Source: Fibrella arboris
GTDB taxonomy: Bacteria > Bacteroidota > Bacteroidia > Cytophagales > Spirosomataceae
NCBI RefSeq assembly: GCF_041321095.1
Contig: NZ_JBGGWE010000001.1
Coordinates: 558,001 to 622,000, forward strand
Length of the DNA stretch: 64,000 bases
Direction: 5' to 3'
How positions within the stretch are numbered: the first letter of the stretch is position 1; each line of letters starts with the position of its first letter. Shown here one piece after another: positions 1-8,801 of the stretch. Both the position numbers and the translations under genes were made by a program. The notes under the pieces are model-generated. The model ran no database searches. It saw only the letters and a list, made by a program, of their open reading frames with translations, and was not told the origin of the DNA.

Positions 1-275
1 GTTAGCGAACCTATAACAACGCCTGCCGATGCATTTGCCTGGATTAGCTGCCAGCTGGTAGTCGTTCCCAGTCCGGCAGTTACAGGCGTTAGTTGCCCCT
101 CTATCCGATCGGCGGCCTGCGCCAGTCTGGCAGCCACATAGAGGCGCCCCTGATTGTCTAGACCACGTTGTGTTACAAAACGACTGGTTGGAAACTGAAT
201 GGATAATTGAGCGACAGCGGACAAGGCAGCAACCTCCAGAAGGCATAACAGGCAAGCAAAGAGGCGATACTTCAT
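1..275 (-). CDS. Secreted SASA-family paralog, 5' part only (runs off window)
   Basis: The reading frame begins at the ATG complementary to 273-275 and is open to the window edge (91 codons). It starts with a signal peptide, MKYRLFACLLCLLEVAALSA, ending in VAQ. The next stretch (SIQFPTSRFVTQRG, then GLGTTTSWQ) parallels the N-terminal region of the proteins at 8802 and 12517 (VSFPVTRAVFQRN, GQGTTTGWQ). It is therefore a third member of that family, in the opposite orientation. The catalytic blocks lie outside the window, so the function is inferred from the paralogs only. The lead residues and the signal peptide are clear; the family assignment is moderately sure. Confidence 0.65.
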   Translation of the reverse strand, partial: MKYRLFACLLCLLEVAALSAVAQLSIQFPTSRFVTQRGLDNQGRLYVAARLAQAADRIEGQLTPVTAGLGTTTSWQLIQANASAGVVIGSL

Positions 276-382
276 TAATGAACAGGCAATGTAAATCTCT
301 TAGGAATATAGAATAGATAGCCTAATTTTAGAAAGCATTATAACCTTGTGGAAAACATAGACAGGCTGCATCTATTAAAAAT

Positions 383-390
383 CAAAGATA
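383..390 (-). promoter_or_regulatory. Possible -7 box for the left-edge SASA paralog
   Basis: On the minus strand this reads TATCTTTG, a match to the Bacteroidota -7 consensus TAnnTTTG, about 107 bases upstream of the start at 275. No TTG lies at the usual 17-23 base distance upstream, so the call is weak. The 480-base gap 276-755 otherwise shows AT-rich sequence and no convincing gene. Confidence 0.25.
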
Positions 391-627
391 ATAGACTCAA
401 TTTTTCCAGCCCGATTAAACTATGTTAAGGCGTGCTCCTCCCCAAAATACAATTATGCATGTTCCCATTCCTGAGTAACGATAAACCGGCACTACCTTGA
501 CAGTCAATATGTAAACGGTACGGAATGTGTCTTAAGCGATTGGATTTTGTCCTATGAAATAGTGAGAAAATTACAATTCACGATTTTTTTACAAGAGCAC
601 TGTATCTGTATATGGACAGAAAAAACG

Positions 628-635
628 TAGATTTG
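628..635 (+). promoter_or_regulatory. Possible -7 box for the exbB operon
   Basis: TAGATTTG matches TAnnTTTG and would leave a leader of about 115 bases before exbB at 756. No matching -33 TTG is visible at the normal spacing. It is the only consensus-like box I see on the plus strand in this gap. Confidence 0.25.
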
Positions 636-755
636 TAAGCGTGTTTAGTGGGCTTTACCGGAATTTTATTTCTCGAAACGCCACAGTTGTAAAATTTTCA
701 CTTTTTTTACGTTCAAAACCTAACTTTCAATTCAACCCCAACAGTACACAGTTCA

Positions 756-1589
756 ATGAAGACACAATCTGCAACCCCCGCACCCGCTAAGGCAGCCGCA
801 CCGAAGAAATCGTCAGGTGGTTTGAACCCAGTGTTTGTGATCCCAATCCTGTTCATCATTGCCGAATTGGTTTTCCATTTCGTTTTTGGCGATGGCAAGC
901 ACTTCCAGGATGGTGACAACACGAAGCTCCCCCTCCCTGGTGACTATTTTGGAACCGTTTATGCTGGTGGTTTTATCGTACCTATTCTGTTCACTTGCTT
1001 CCTTTGCGTATTCGTTTTCTCAATTGAGCGTTTCATCACCATTGGCCGCGCCAACGGATCAGGCTCAATCGATGACTTCGTTCGCAAAATCAAGAGCCAG
1101 CTCGACCGGAACGAGGTTGCAGCGGCTATCGCTGAGTGCGACAAGCAGAAAGGCTCAATCGGTAACGTAGTGAAAACTGCCCTGCTGAAATACCAGCAAC
1201 TGGCTACAGACACGCAACTGAACAAAGAGCAGAAACTGGTTGCTCTCCAGAAAGAAGTAGAAGAAGCCACTACGCTGGAACTGCCAATGCTGGAGAAGAA
1301 CCTGACGATCATCGCTACTCTGGCGTCGGTATCTACCCTGATCGCCCTGCTTGGAACGGTACTTGGTATGATTCGTGCCTTCGCCGCCATGGGTGCTACT
1401 GGTCAGCCAGACACAGGCGCTCTGTCGACAGGTATCTCTGAAGCCCTTGTAAACACGGCTATCGGTATCGGTACAGCGGCTATTGCTACGATCATGTACT
1501 CATACTTCACGAGCCGGATCGATACCCTGACTTACAACATCGACGAAATCGGTCTGAGCATCCAGCAGAACTTTGCTGCGCATAACTAA
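756..1589 (+). CDS. exbB: ExbB/TolQ/MotA-family proton channel subunit
   Basis: ExbB forms the inner-membrane proton channel that, with ExbD and TonB, powers outer-membrane transporters. The 277-residue protein has an Ala/Pro/Lys-rich N-terminus, membrane segments at about 25-45, 70-91, 182-206 and 229-250, and the MotA/TolQ/ExbB-type C-terminal pair containing LIALLGTVLGMIRAF and ALVNTAIGIGTAAIAT. The extra N-terminal membrane segment and length are usual for the Bacteroidota form. It is the first gene of a co-directional run with two exbD genes and tonB. The ATG at 756 is the first that gives the full N-terminus. Confidence 0.93.
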   Translation: MKTQSATPAPAKAAAPKKSSGGLNPVFVIPILFIIAELVFHFVFGDGKHFQDGDNTKLPLPGDYFGTVYAGGFIVPILFTCFLCVFVFSIERFITIGRANGSGSIDDFVRKIKSQLDRNEVAAAIAECDKQKGSIGNVVKTALLKYQQLATDTQLNKEQKLVALQKEVEEATTLELPMLEKNLTIIATLASVSTLIALLGTVLGMIRAFAAMGATGQPDTGALSTGISEALVNTAIGIGTAAIATIMYSYFTSRIDTLTYNIDEIGLSIQQNFAAHN

Positions 1590-1619
1590 GCCGGTTTCTG
1601 ACGTTAGTTAACACGGGTG

Positions 1620-1640
1620 GCCCGCCCCGCCTGGGCGGGC
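1620..1640 (+). repeat. GC-rich hairpin between exbB and exbD
   Basis: Arms GCCCGCCC (1620-1627) and GGGCGGGC (1633-1640) enclose a 5-base loop. No T-run follows directly, so it is not a standard intrinsic terminator. Lying inside the operon, it could stabilise or process the mRNA and so help set the ratio of ExbB to ExbD; this is inference. Confidence 0.5.
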
Positions 1641-1663
1641 TAACCCCTTAACAGACCAAATCA

Positions 1664-2290
1664 ATGCCAAAAGTTAAAGTTAAACGGGCCAGTTCAACGG
1701 TCGATATGACAGCGATGTGTGACGTAGCCTTCCTGCTACTCACCTTCTTTATCCTGACTGCCCAGTTCCGGTCGCAGGATGCTGCCGCGATCGAAACGCC
1801 TTCGTCGATTTCCTCTATCAAGGTGCCTGATACAGACATCATGACCATTGCGCTCGACAAAGAAGGAAAGATCTATTTCGGGATCGACGGTCAGCCAACC
1901 CGGATTGCCATGCTGGACAACATAGCCGCCGCTAAAGGCATTACGTTCAACGATAGAGAAAAGAAGGAGTTTGCCCTGATGAGCAACTTCGGTATGCCTA
2001 TCGCCCAGTTAAAGGCGTATCTGAACCTGTCTAAAGAGCAACAGGCTAAAGTCAAGCAACCAGGTATTCCAACGGATACGACCGGTGCTGGCCCGACCAA
2101 CGAGCTGAAAGACTGGGTCTATAACAGCCGTAAAGCCAACAACAATCTCCGGATTGCCCTGAAAGGTGATAACCTGGCCAAGTTCACGAACTTTAAGAAC
2201 GTGCTGGCTACGCTTCAAGCGCAGAATATCAACAAATTCAACCTGATCACTGGCACAGAAGCGCCACCAGCAGGCTGGAAAGCAGATTAA
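1664..2290 (+). CDS. exbD: ExbD/TolR-family biopolymer transport protein, first copy
   Basis: ExbD carries the membrane aspartate used in proton translocation and a periplasmic domain. This 208-residue copy has a short basic N-terminus, then VDMTAMCDVAFLLLTFFIL with the conserved Asp inside the single membrane helix (about residues 14-34). A long periplasmic part follows. The periplasmic domain is larger than in the second copy and contains an insert at about 95-160 that is typical of the Bacteroidota paralog. It lies 74 bases after exbB, with a GC-rich hairpin between them. Confidence 0.9.
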   Translation: MPKVKVKRASSTVDMTAMCDVAFLLLTFFILTAQFRSQDAAAIETPSSISSIKVPDTDIMTIALDKEGKIYFGIDGQPTRIAMLDNIAAAKGITFNDREKKEFALMSNFGMPIAQLKAYLNLSKEQQAKVKQPGIPTDTTGAGPTNELKDWVYNSRKANNNLRIALKGDNLAKFTNFKNVLATLQAQNINKFNLITGTEAPPAGWKAD

Positions 2291-2417
2291 AGGAAACGCT
2301 GGTTTTCTGTTCAGCGTCAAAATGATGGTTTGCGCAGTAACTTCTTATGGAATTTTTGAAGCCGGCGCATCAAGAAGATAAACGCTAGAACAGTTAACCA
2401 ATTAAACATTTTCCCTC

Positions 2418-2954
2418 ATGGCAGAAATTAACACCGGTGGAGGTGGTGGTAAGCATGACGGTGGTAAGGTACGGTCCAAGAAAGCGTCAACCCGTGTCGA
2501 TATGACACCGATGGTTGACCTTGGGTTCCTGCTCATTACCTTCTTCATTCTGGCTACCACCCTCAGCAAACCATCGTCGATGACGCTGAACGTACCGGAC
2601 AAAACGAAAGAGATTGAGACCGAACCATTGAAGGCCTCAAACGTAATGACGATTTTCCTGGGTAAAGACAACAAGGCCCACTACATTTTTGGTAAGGCTG
2701 CCTCTGAAGACCCGGAAGTGAAAACCGTTTCAGTGGGTTACGACCTGCGGAAAGCGATTCAGGAAAGTGGCGCTAAAGTTCCTGCCGACAAGTTCGTGGT
2801 AGTTATTAAGCCAACGAAAGAATCTACCTACAAAAACATGGTAGACCTTCTGGACGAGATGGCCATCATCAAAATCAAGCGGTACGCACTGGTTGATGTG
2901 TTGACGCCCGACGAGAAAACGCTGTTGAAAGACAAAGTCAAATTAGAGATCTAG
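2418..2954 (+). CDS. exbD: ExbD/TolR-family biopolymer transport protein, second copy
   Basis: This 178-residue ExbD has a Gly-rich start (NTGGGGGKHDGG), a basic patch, and then VDMTPMVDLGFLLITFFIL with the conserved membrane Asp. The periplasmic domain ends at VKLEI. Two divergent exbD genes in tandem are normal for Bacteroidota TonB loci, where both probably join one complex. The gap of 127 bases after the first exbD holds only a weak hairpin (ACGCTG at 2296 with CAGCGT at 2312). tonB follows after 4 bases. Confidence 0.9.
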   Translation: MAEINTGGGGGKHDGGKVRSKKASTRVDMTPMVDLGFLLITFFILATTLSKPSSMTLNVPDKTKEIETEPLKASNVMTIFLGKDNKAHYIFGKAASEDPEVKTVSVGYDLRKAIQESGAKVPADKFVVVIKPTKESTYKNMVDLLDEMAIIKIKRYALVDVLTPDEKTLLKDKVKLEI

Positions 2955-2958
2955 ACCC

Positions 2959-3786
2959 ATGGCAGAAACTCCAAAACAAGCGACACTCGATGATATCGTG
3001 TTCGCGAACCGGAACAAGGCCTATGGTGCCTATGCCCTCCGGAAAGAGTACCCAGCGGTTGTAACCCGGGCGCTTATCATTGGCTCAGCCATCACAGCAC
3101 TGGCCCTATTCGGCCCAACGCTGATCGACATTCTGAAGCCGGAAGAAAAGCAGGAGGCAATGGTAGAAGTGGATCTGATGAAGCTGCCCCCGCCGCCAAT
3201 CGATCCGAACGAACCACCGCCACCACCGCCACCACCGGTTGAACTACCGAAGGTAAACACAGTTAAATTCCTTCCGCCTGAAGTAAAACCTGATGAGGAA
3301 GTTCCAGAGGAAACGCCCCCCCCTGCCGTTGAAGAACTGAAGGAGGCCGTTGCCGCTGAAAAGACTCAGGAAGGTGATCCCAACGCTGAAGAAGTGATTG
3401 CTGCCCCAGAAGAGTCAGCAGGTCCGTCTAAGGCCGAGGTTGTGGTTGAGGCCCCAGCCCCTAAAGATGATGAAGTCTTTACGGTAGTAGAGCAAAACCC
3501 AGAGTTTGTTGGCGGTAACGCCGCTATGTATGCCTGGTTAGGCAAAAACATCAAGTATCCGGCTGCTGCCTCACGGGCCAACATTTCGGGTAAGGTGTTC
3601 GTTAGCTTCACTGTAAACACAGACGGATCTATCACCGATGCCCAAGTACTGAAAGGCCTCGGTTTTGGTACGGACGAAGAAGCGATCCGGGTGGTGAAAT
3701 CAATGCCAAAGTGGAAGCCAGGTAAACAGTCTGGCCGTCCGGTTCGGGTAAAGTATAACCTGCCTATCAGCTTCCAGTTGGAATAA
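2959..3786 (+). CDS. tonB: TonB energy transducer
   Basis: TonB spans the periplasm and passes proton-motive energy to SusC/FepA-type receptors. The 275-residue protein has a cytoplasmic start with the Bacteroidota signature DDIVFANRNKAYGAYALRK, one membrane helix at about 38-57, and a Pro-rich stretch including eight prolines in a row near residue 87. An acidic Pro/Glu-rich spacer follows, then a C-terminal TonB domain at about 195-275 ending in the beta strand region VRVKYNLPISFQLE. It lies 4 bases after exbD, so the two are probably translationally linked. Confidence 0.93.
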   Translation: MAETPKQATLDDIVFANRNKAYGAYALRKEYPAVVTRALIIGSAITALALFGPTLIDILKPEEKQEAMVEVDLMKLPPPPIDPNEPPPPPPPPVELPKVNTVKFLPPEVKPDEEVPEETPPPAVEELKEAVAAEKTQEGDPNAEEVIAAPEESAGPSKAEVVVEAPAPKDDEVFTVVEQNPEFVGGNAAMYAWLGKNIKYPAAASRANISGKVFVSFTVNTDGSITDAQVLKGLGFGTDEEAIRVVKSMPKWKPGKQSGRPVRVKYNLPISFQLE

Positions 3787-3788
3787 GC

Positions 3789-4010
3789 ATGAACCGCGAC
3801 ACCAATCGCATTGCCGAAACGCTTCGACTGTATCTGTCGGTTTTGGCATCGGTCGCATATCTGGGAGGAGGCATCGCACTGATAGCCTCCTCTCAGTCTT
3901 TTGGGATCGCCGCTCTAGAAGGACCACTACGCTACGTATTGGCTGTTTTACTAGTAGTTTATGGAGCCTTCCGAGGGTTTCGAGCTATACAACAGTTTCG
4001 TAATCAATAG
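3789..4010 (+). CDS. Small two-helix membrane protein, unknown function
   Basis: This 73-residue protein starts 2 bases after the tonB stop codon, so it is almost certainly translated as part of the operon. It has two hydrophobic segments, at about 14-33 (YLSVLASVAYLGGGIALIAS) and 46-61 (LRYVLAVLLVVYGAFRG), and a basic C-terminus. I do not recognise the family. The tight spacing suggests a role with the TonB complex or the PstS-like protein, but that is inference. Confidence 0.7.
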   Translation: MNRDTNRIAETLRLYLSVLASVAYLGGGIALIASSQSFGIAALEGPLRYVLAVLLVVYGAFRGFRAIQQFRNQ

Positions 4011-4060
4011 TTTGTGATCCGATTAACCATTAATGTGGAAAAACCGTTGTCAACGCATCT

Positions 4061-5041
4061 ATGAGATGTACAGGCAACGGTTTCTCTGTCTTATCGCGAC
4101 TACAAGTGATCTCAAAAACACATTTTTATTCATTCCTCTTTGCATTCGGGATTAGTTTGTCGGGGTGTAAGGATGAGAAAAAGCTGGACAGTCCTTCGCA
4201 AGGGCAGATTACAGTTGCCGCTGATGAATCTTATCAGCCATTGACGGAAGAAATTACCAGGACGTATCAGTTGCTGTACCCCAGAACAAAATTTGATCTG
4301 GTCTTTAAACCTGAGCGGGAGGCCATACGTCTAATGCTTGAAGACAAAGCCCGGATTTGCATTGTCTCGCGTAAACTGAGTGCCAATGAACAACGTGGCC
4401 TGGATCAGCATAAGATCGTTGGTTCAGCGACCCGAATTGCAACAGACGGGGTAGCACTTATTATTAGTAAGCAGAACACCGATTCACTGATGACGATGCG
4501 CGAACTACAGGGTTTGTTTACAAAACAAATAACGCAGTGGGGGCAGTTGAAGGGTAGCAATTTGTCGGGGGCAATAACGTTGGTATTTGACAATCCAAAC
4601 TCCAGCAACCTTGATTATGTACTGACGAAGTTTGGTGTAAAGCGTTTAGACGGATTACGCATTACCACGGCAAAGTCGAATAAAGGTGTAATCGACTACG
4701 TTCGCCAACACCCGGACGCCATTGGTTTCATTGGTGTAAACTGGATTAGCGATGGCGATGGGCCAGTTTCAGCCGAGTTATCGAAGAATATCCGGGTTGT
4801 CGGGCTTTCTGAAAAAGAAAACCCTAGTTCACGGGCTGATTATTTTCAGCCTTTTCAGCAGGCGTTAGGCTTAAAGGATTATCCCCTGCGCCGCGATGTG
4901 TATATTTTGAGCCGGGAAGCCCATCCTGGTCTTGGTGGGGGCCTTACCAACTACCTGATTCGGGACGCAGGCAGCCTGTTGATCGAAAAATTAGGACTTT
5001 GGCCACAGGTGCCGTACAATAGGGAAGTACGTTTCAAATAA
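4061..5041 (+). CDS. PstS-like phosphate/anion-binding lipoprotein
   Basis: The product resembles PstS-type periplasmic binding proteins, with the first domain beginning ITVAADESYQPLTEEITRTY and the hinge region VFDNPNSSNLDYV. A lipobox, LSGC, makes it a likely lipoprotein. From the ATG at 4061 that Cys is residue 36, which is long for a lipoprotein leader. An in-frame GTG at 4106 would put it at residue 21 and may be the true start. No Pst permease genes are near. Its place after exbB-exbD-exbD-tonB and before a TPR protein is a recurring Bacteroidota arrangement, so a role in the TonB system rather than phosphate uptake is possible. Confidence 0.75.
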   Translation: MRCTGNGFSVLSRLQVISKTHFYSFLFAFGISLSGCKDEKKLDSPSQGQITVAADESYQPLTEEITRTYQLLYPRTKFDLVFKPEREAIRLMLEDKARICIVSRKLSANEQRGLDQHKIVGSATRIATDGVALIISKQNTDSLMTMRELQGLFTKQITQWGQLKGSNLSGAITLVFDNPNSSNLDYVLTKFGVKRLDGLRITTAKSNKGVIDYVRQHPDAIGFIGVNWISDGDGPVSAELSKNIRVVGLSEKENPSSRADYFQPFQQALGLKDYPLRRDVYILSREAHPGLGGGLTNYLIRDAGSLLIEKLGLWPQVPYNREVRFK

Positions 5042-5131
5042 GCAGATGGTTTTTTCTGTTTGGACGCAATTTTTTAGTTTTGTGCCTTGTTTTATGATTA
5101 AAGCACCCTTCGTTTTTTTAACAACCTACGA

Positions 5132-6940
5132 ATGCGAATGAACCAACCCAAAAACGCCCTGCTAGCCACCTTGTTTATAGGGGCTGCAACGTTGGTACCA
5201 GCCACCGCTCAGGATATTGCTACCGGTTTGAAAGATCTGGAGGCTGAGCGCGTTCCGAAGGCGGAGCAAACGTTCAAGCAATTGGCGTCAACGGCTCCAA
5301 CCGCCGACAATCAGTTTTATCTTGGCTACTTCCTGCTTAAAACGGGAAAGCCCGATGAAGCCAAAGCGGCCTTTGAAAAAGGATTAGCTGCCGACCCTAA
5401 AAACCAGCTCAACAATGTTGGTCTGGCGGGTGTGGCCCTATCAAAGAAAGACCTGACTACAGCGAAAGCTAAGACAGATGAAGCCGTTGCTGCCACCAAA
5501 GGCAAAAACAGTGACGTACTGTTCCGTGCTGGTGAAATGTACACCTTATTTGAAGGTGATAAAGGAGCTAATGATCCCGCTCGGGCTATTGAACTGCTCG
5601 AGCGTGCCAAAGTTCTGGATAAGAAGAATCAGAATGTTGATATTCCGATGGCAATGGGCGATGCCTATACGCTTCGGAATGAAGGTGGCCCGGCGGTAAG
5701 TCGTTACGAAGAAGTAATTGATGGCCCGGTAGCAGCTGCCTCGAACAATACCGTTAAAGCTGAGGCTAACGCCAAAATTGGTCAGTTGTATCTGCGTAGT
5801 AAGCAATACAAGCTGGCGCAGGAGTTCTTCGAGAAAGCACTGGCTGCTGACCCAGAGTTTGCCCCTACGTACCGGTCATACGCTGATGCGCTGGTTGGCT
5901 CAAAAGCCTACAAGAAAGCATCGAGCATCTACGACACGTATGTGCAGAAAAGTGGAACGCAGGACCCCGAGCTGTTGCTGAACGTGGCCAAGTACTACTT
6001 CCTGGCGGGCGATCACCAGAAGTCGCTTGATTACCTGGCTAAGTTGAAAGGTCAGGTGAAAGACCCGATCATCGATCGGATGACAGGCTGGTCTAGCTTC
6101 GCTTTGGGTAAGAATGATGTCGCCGTTGAGTCGCTGAATAAGTTTATCAGCACAGCTCCGCAGAAAGTAATCTTCGATGATTACAAATACCTGGGACGTT
6201 CATATGCCCAGTTGGGCACTCCGGAAGGTGATTCACTGAGCGTTGTCAACTTGCTGAAAGCTGCTCCAAGTGATACCACAGAAAATCTGTATAAAGAAGT
6301 GGCTGACCGGTATTACGCCGCCAAACGTTACGATAAAGCAGCAACGTACCTACAGCAGGCTATTAGCACAGATAAGAAGCCAAGCAACAATGATTATCTG
6401 AAACTGGGCCTATCCTATTACAACTATGGCCTGCAGGTGCCTAAGCTGATAGCTGATACAACGCTGCAACGTACCGAGCGTACAAAAGCGTTTATGCAGG
6501 CTGATACCGCTTTTGCCCGCCTGGCCGATAACGCGGAGAAAATAGGCACTCCTTATCCATTGGCGTACTATTACCGGGCTCAGTCGAACTACTTTGCGAA
6601 TGGCCGGGAAGCTTCACTAGCAAGCGGTGCTCCAGTGCCACTATACGAAAAGTTTATTGAGCAAGCCTTAGCTGCGCAGGCAAATCCAGAGACAGGTGCC
6701 ACCACCCGCGAACAGAACAGAAAGTACCTGATCACGGCGTATCGGTATCTAATTCAAAACAGCATTGCCAAAAAAGACGATGCCAAAGCCAAGGATTACG
6801 CTAACAAGGTGCTTGAGCTGGACCCTAACGACAAGGATGCGAAAGAATTTTTGAATCCAACGCCTGCTCCGGCAACTCCGTCAAAACCGGCGGGCAAGCC
6901 AGCGGCTAAACCGGCTCCCAAAAAAGGATCAGCTAAGTAA
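5132..6940 (+). CDS. Periplasmic tetratricopeptide-repeat protein
   Basis: The 602-residue product begins with a signal peptide that ends near VPATAQD. It is then almost entirely made of TPR-like helical pairs, for example ADNQFYLGYFLLKTGKPDEA near residue 55 and AEANAKIGQLYLRSKQYKLA near 210. The last 30 residues are a low-complexity Pro/Ala/Lys tail. TPR arrays scaffold protein complexes; no enzyme motif is visible. It is the last gene of the TonB cluster. A second in-frame ATG lies two codons in (5138) and is equally possible as the start. Confidence 0.85.
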   Translation: MRMNQPKNALLATLFIGAATLVPATAQDIATGLKDLEAERVPKAEQTFKQLASTAPTADNQFYLGYFLLKTGKPDEAKAAFEKGLAADPKNQLNNVGLAGVALSKKDLTTAKAKTDEAVAATKGKNSDVLFRAGEMYTLFEGDKGANDPARAIELLERAKVLDKKNQNVDIPMAMGDAYTLRNEGGPAVSRYEEVIDGPVAAASNNTVKAEANAKIGQLYLRSKQYKLAQEFFEKALAADPEFAPTYRSYADALVGSKAYKKASSIYDTYVQKSGTQDPELLLNVAKYYFLAGDHQKSLDYLAKLKGQVKDPIIDRMTGWSSFALGKNDVAVESLNKFISTAPQKVIFDDYKYLGRSYAQLGTPEGDSLSVVNLLKAAPSDTTENLYKEVADRYYAAKRYDKAATYLQQAISTDKKPSNNDYLKLGLSYYNYGLQVPKLIADTTLQRTERTKAFMQADTAFARLADNAEKIGTPYPLAYYYRAQSNYFANGREASLASGAPVPLYEKFIEQALAAQANPETGATTREQNRKYLITAYRYLIQNSIAKKDDAKAKDYANKVLELDPNDKDAKEFLNPTPAPATPSKPAGKPAAKPAPKKGSAK

Positions 6941-6978
6941 TAGTTTGACAGGAGTTTGTGCGCAGGGGCGCGGGCAGG

Positions 6979-7009
6979 TTTGTCCGCGCCCTTTCGTTTT
7001 GTAAATTTG
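6979..7009 (+). promoter_or_regulatory. Bacteroidota housekeeping promoter of adk
   Basis: TTTG at 6979-6982 and TAAATTTG at 7002-7009 are separated by exactly 19 bases, matching the TTTG-N19-TAnnTTTG consensus of the Bacteroidota primary sigma factor. The transcription start would fall near 7013-7016. That lies downstream of the GTG at 6958 and supports the ATG at 7057 as the adk start. Confidence 0.75.
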
Positions 7010-7056
7010 TCGCCGTTGCTTTTTTCAAACGCAACCTTGCATCCCCTCGTAGCTGT

Positions 7057-7638
7057 ATGCTCAATCTTGTACTGTTCGGTCCGCCGGGTGCCGGCAAAGG
7101 CACACAAAGTGAAAAATTAATTCAAAAGTACCAGCTCGTTCACCTTTCGACAGGTGATCTGCTACGGTCGCAGATTGCGGCGGGCACTGAGCTAGGTCTG
7201 CGGGCCAAATCGTTGATGGATCAGGGCTTACTGGTTCCAGACGAAGTGGTCATCGGTATGATCGAAGCCAAACTGATGGAGAATCAGCAGGCTGCCGGGT
7301 TCATTTTCGATGGTTTCCCCCGCACGGTGAAGCAAGCCGAAGCGCTGGATGAGCTGCTGACTCAACATGGTACAGGCATTACAACCATGGTTGCGTTGGT
7401 TGTCGATGAGGAAGAGTTAATCCGCCGGTTGCTAAAGCGCGGCGAAACGTCGGGCCGACCGGATGATAAAGACGAAGCAACGGCTCGCCGTCGAGTTAGC
7501 GTATACACTAACGAAACAATGCCTGTAGCTGAGCACTATGCTCATCAGGGTAAGTATGCGGCTATCAGTGGTATTGGTAGTATTGATGACATTTTTGACT
7601 TAGTGTGCCAAAAAATTCAACAGGCACAACCTAGTTGA
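7057..7638 (+). CDS. adk: Adenylate kinase
   Basis: The enzyme converts ATP and AMP to two ADP in the cytoplasm. The 193-residue protein has the P-loop GPPGAGKGT at residues 8-16, the NMP-binding segment LVHLSTGDLLRSQI, DGFPRT near 88, and a short LID beginning RGETSGRPDDKDE. There is no Cys-type zinc finger, the short-LID form usual in Bacteroidota. A longer frame opens at a GTG at 6958, but a consensus promoter lies inside it, so I take the ATG at 7057. Confidence 0.95.
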   Translation: MLNLVLFGPPGAGKGTQSEKLIQKYQLVHLSTGDLLRSQIAAGTELGLRAKSLMDQGLLVPDEVVIGMIEAKLMENQQAAGFIFDGFPRTVKQAEALDELLTQHGTGITTMVALVVDEEELIRRLLKRGETSGRPDDKDEATARRRVSVYTNETMPVAEHYAHQGKYAAISGIGSIDDIFDLVCQKIQQAQPS

Positions 7639-7645
7639 CCAAACA

Positions 7646-7683
7646 AACCACTGGTAGCTGATAAGGCTCAACTACCAGTGGTT
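7646..7683 (+). repeat. 12-bp inverted repeat between adk and obg
   Basis: AACCACTGGTAG (7646-7657) pairs perfectly with CTACCAGTGGTT (7672-7683) around a 14-base loop. No T-run follows, so read-through into obg 20 bases later is likely. It may be an attenuator or an mRNA processing site. Confidence 0.7.
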
Positions 7684-7703
7684 AACTGCCTAGCGGCTCT
7701 TTC

Positions 7704-8711
7704 ATGGCTTCATCCAACTTCATCGACTACGTAAAAATTAACTGCCGCTCAGGACACGGTGGCGCTGGATCTATGCATTTCCGGCGCGAGAAGCACGTAC
7801 CTAAGGGCGGGCCAGATGGCGGTGATGGTGGGCGAGGAGGCCATATCATCCTGAAAGCCAATGCGCAATTATGGACCTTATTGCATCTGAAATATCAGAA
7901 ACACATTAAAGCAAGCTCCGGTAACGGTGGAGAAGGTGGGCGCCGGACGGGAGCAGAAGGTGAGGATGTTTACATCGAAGTGCCACTAGGCACTATAGCC
8001 CGGCATGCCGAAACCAACGAGGTAATGGCCGAGTTGACCGAAGATGGGCAGGAAATTATATTGCTTCCAGGTGGCCGTGGCGGCTTAGGGAACACGCATT
8101 TTAAGTCAGCGACCCAACAAACGCCTCAACATGCACAGCCCGGCGAGCCAGGCAAAGAAGAATGGGTCATTCTGGAATTAAAACTACTGGCCGATGTAGG
8201 TCTCGTTGGTTTTCCAAACGCAGGTAAATCAACGCTGTTATCGGTCTTATCGGCCGCACGACCGGAAATTGCGGATTATCCCTTTACAACCCTGGTTCCT
8301 AATTTGGGTGTAGTGGCTTATCGCGATTATAAATCCTTTGTTATAGCCGATATCCCCGGCATCATTGAAGGTGCGTCGCAGGGGAAAGGGCTGGGCCTGC
8401 GCTTCCTGCGGCATATTGAGCGAAATTCGGTGCTGTTGTTCATGATTCCGGCCAATAGCGACGATATAGCCGCCGAATATCAAATCCTGGCAAACGAGCT
8501 CATCGCCTTTAATCCCGAGTTAGCGGATAAAACCAGATTACTGGCGATTACGAAGATAGACTTAGTTGACAATGATGCGCTGAACCAGATACGAAGTAAT
8601 CTGCCGGAAAATATTCCGTACGTATTTATTTCGTCAGTTCAACAGTACGGCCTTACCGAGTTGAAAGATGTACTCTGGAAAACGCTGACTGCACCTGTTG
8701 ATCTAACCTGA
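7704..8711 (+). CDS. obg: Obg-family GTPase (ribosome assembly)
   Basis: Obg/CgtA is an essential GTPase that binds the large ribosomal subunit. The 335-residue protein has the Gly-rich Obg fold at about 1-158 (GGPDGGDGGRGGHI, GNGGEGGRRTGAEG, PGGRGGLGN). The G domain follows, with G1 GFPNAGKST at about 169, G3 DIPGIIEGAS near 214, and G4 TKID. There is no C-terminal OCT domain, as in many Bacteroidota Obg proteins. It is co-directional with adk. Confidence 0.95.
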   Translation: MASSNFIDYVKINCRSGHGGAGSMHFRREKHVPKGGPDGGDGGRGGHIILKANAQLWTLLHLKYQKHIKASSGNGGEGGRRTGAEGEDVYIEVPLGTIARHAETNEVMAELTEDGQEIILLPGGRGGLGNTHFKSATQQTPQHAQPGEPGKEEWVILELKLLADVGLVGFPNAGKSTLLSVLSAARPEIADYPFTTLVPNLGVVAYRDYKSFVIADIPGIIEGASQGKGLGLRFLRHIERNSVLLFMIPANSDDIAAEYQILANELIAFNPELADKTRLLAITKIDLVDNDALNQIRSNLPENIPYVFISSVQQYGLTELKDVLWKTLTAPVDLT

Positions 8712-8801
8712 TTAGAAATTTTCACGAGTTACGTATGTACACGCAACTCACCAAGCGTGTGCCTTTCAATCCTCGCTTGACAAATGGCCTCACGCTTGCC
8801 C

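Noticed and set aside
959..1390. Minus-strand open frame of 143 codons opposite exbB
   Set aside because: It is the antisense shadow of a clear ExbB gene; the product has low-complexity Ser/Arg composition and no family features.
6958..7056. 33-residue extension of adenylate kinase from a GTG
   Set aside because: A full consensus promoter (6979-7009) lies inside it, so the region is upstream of the transcript start.
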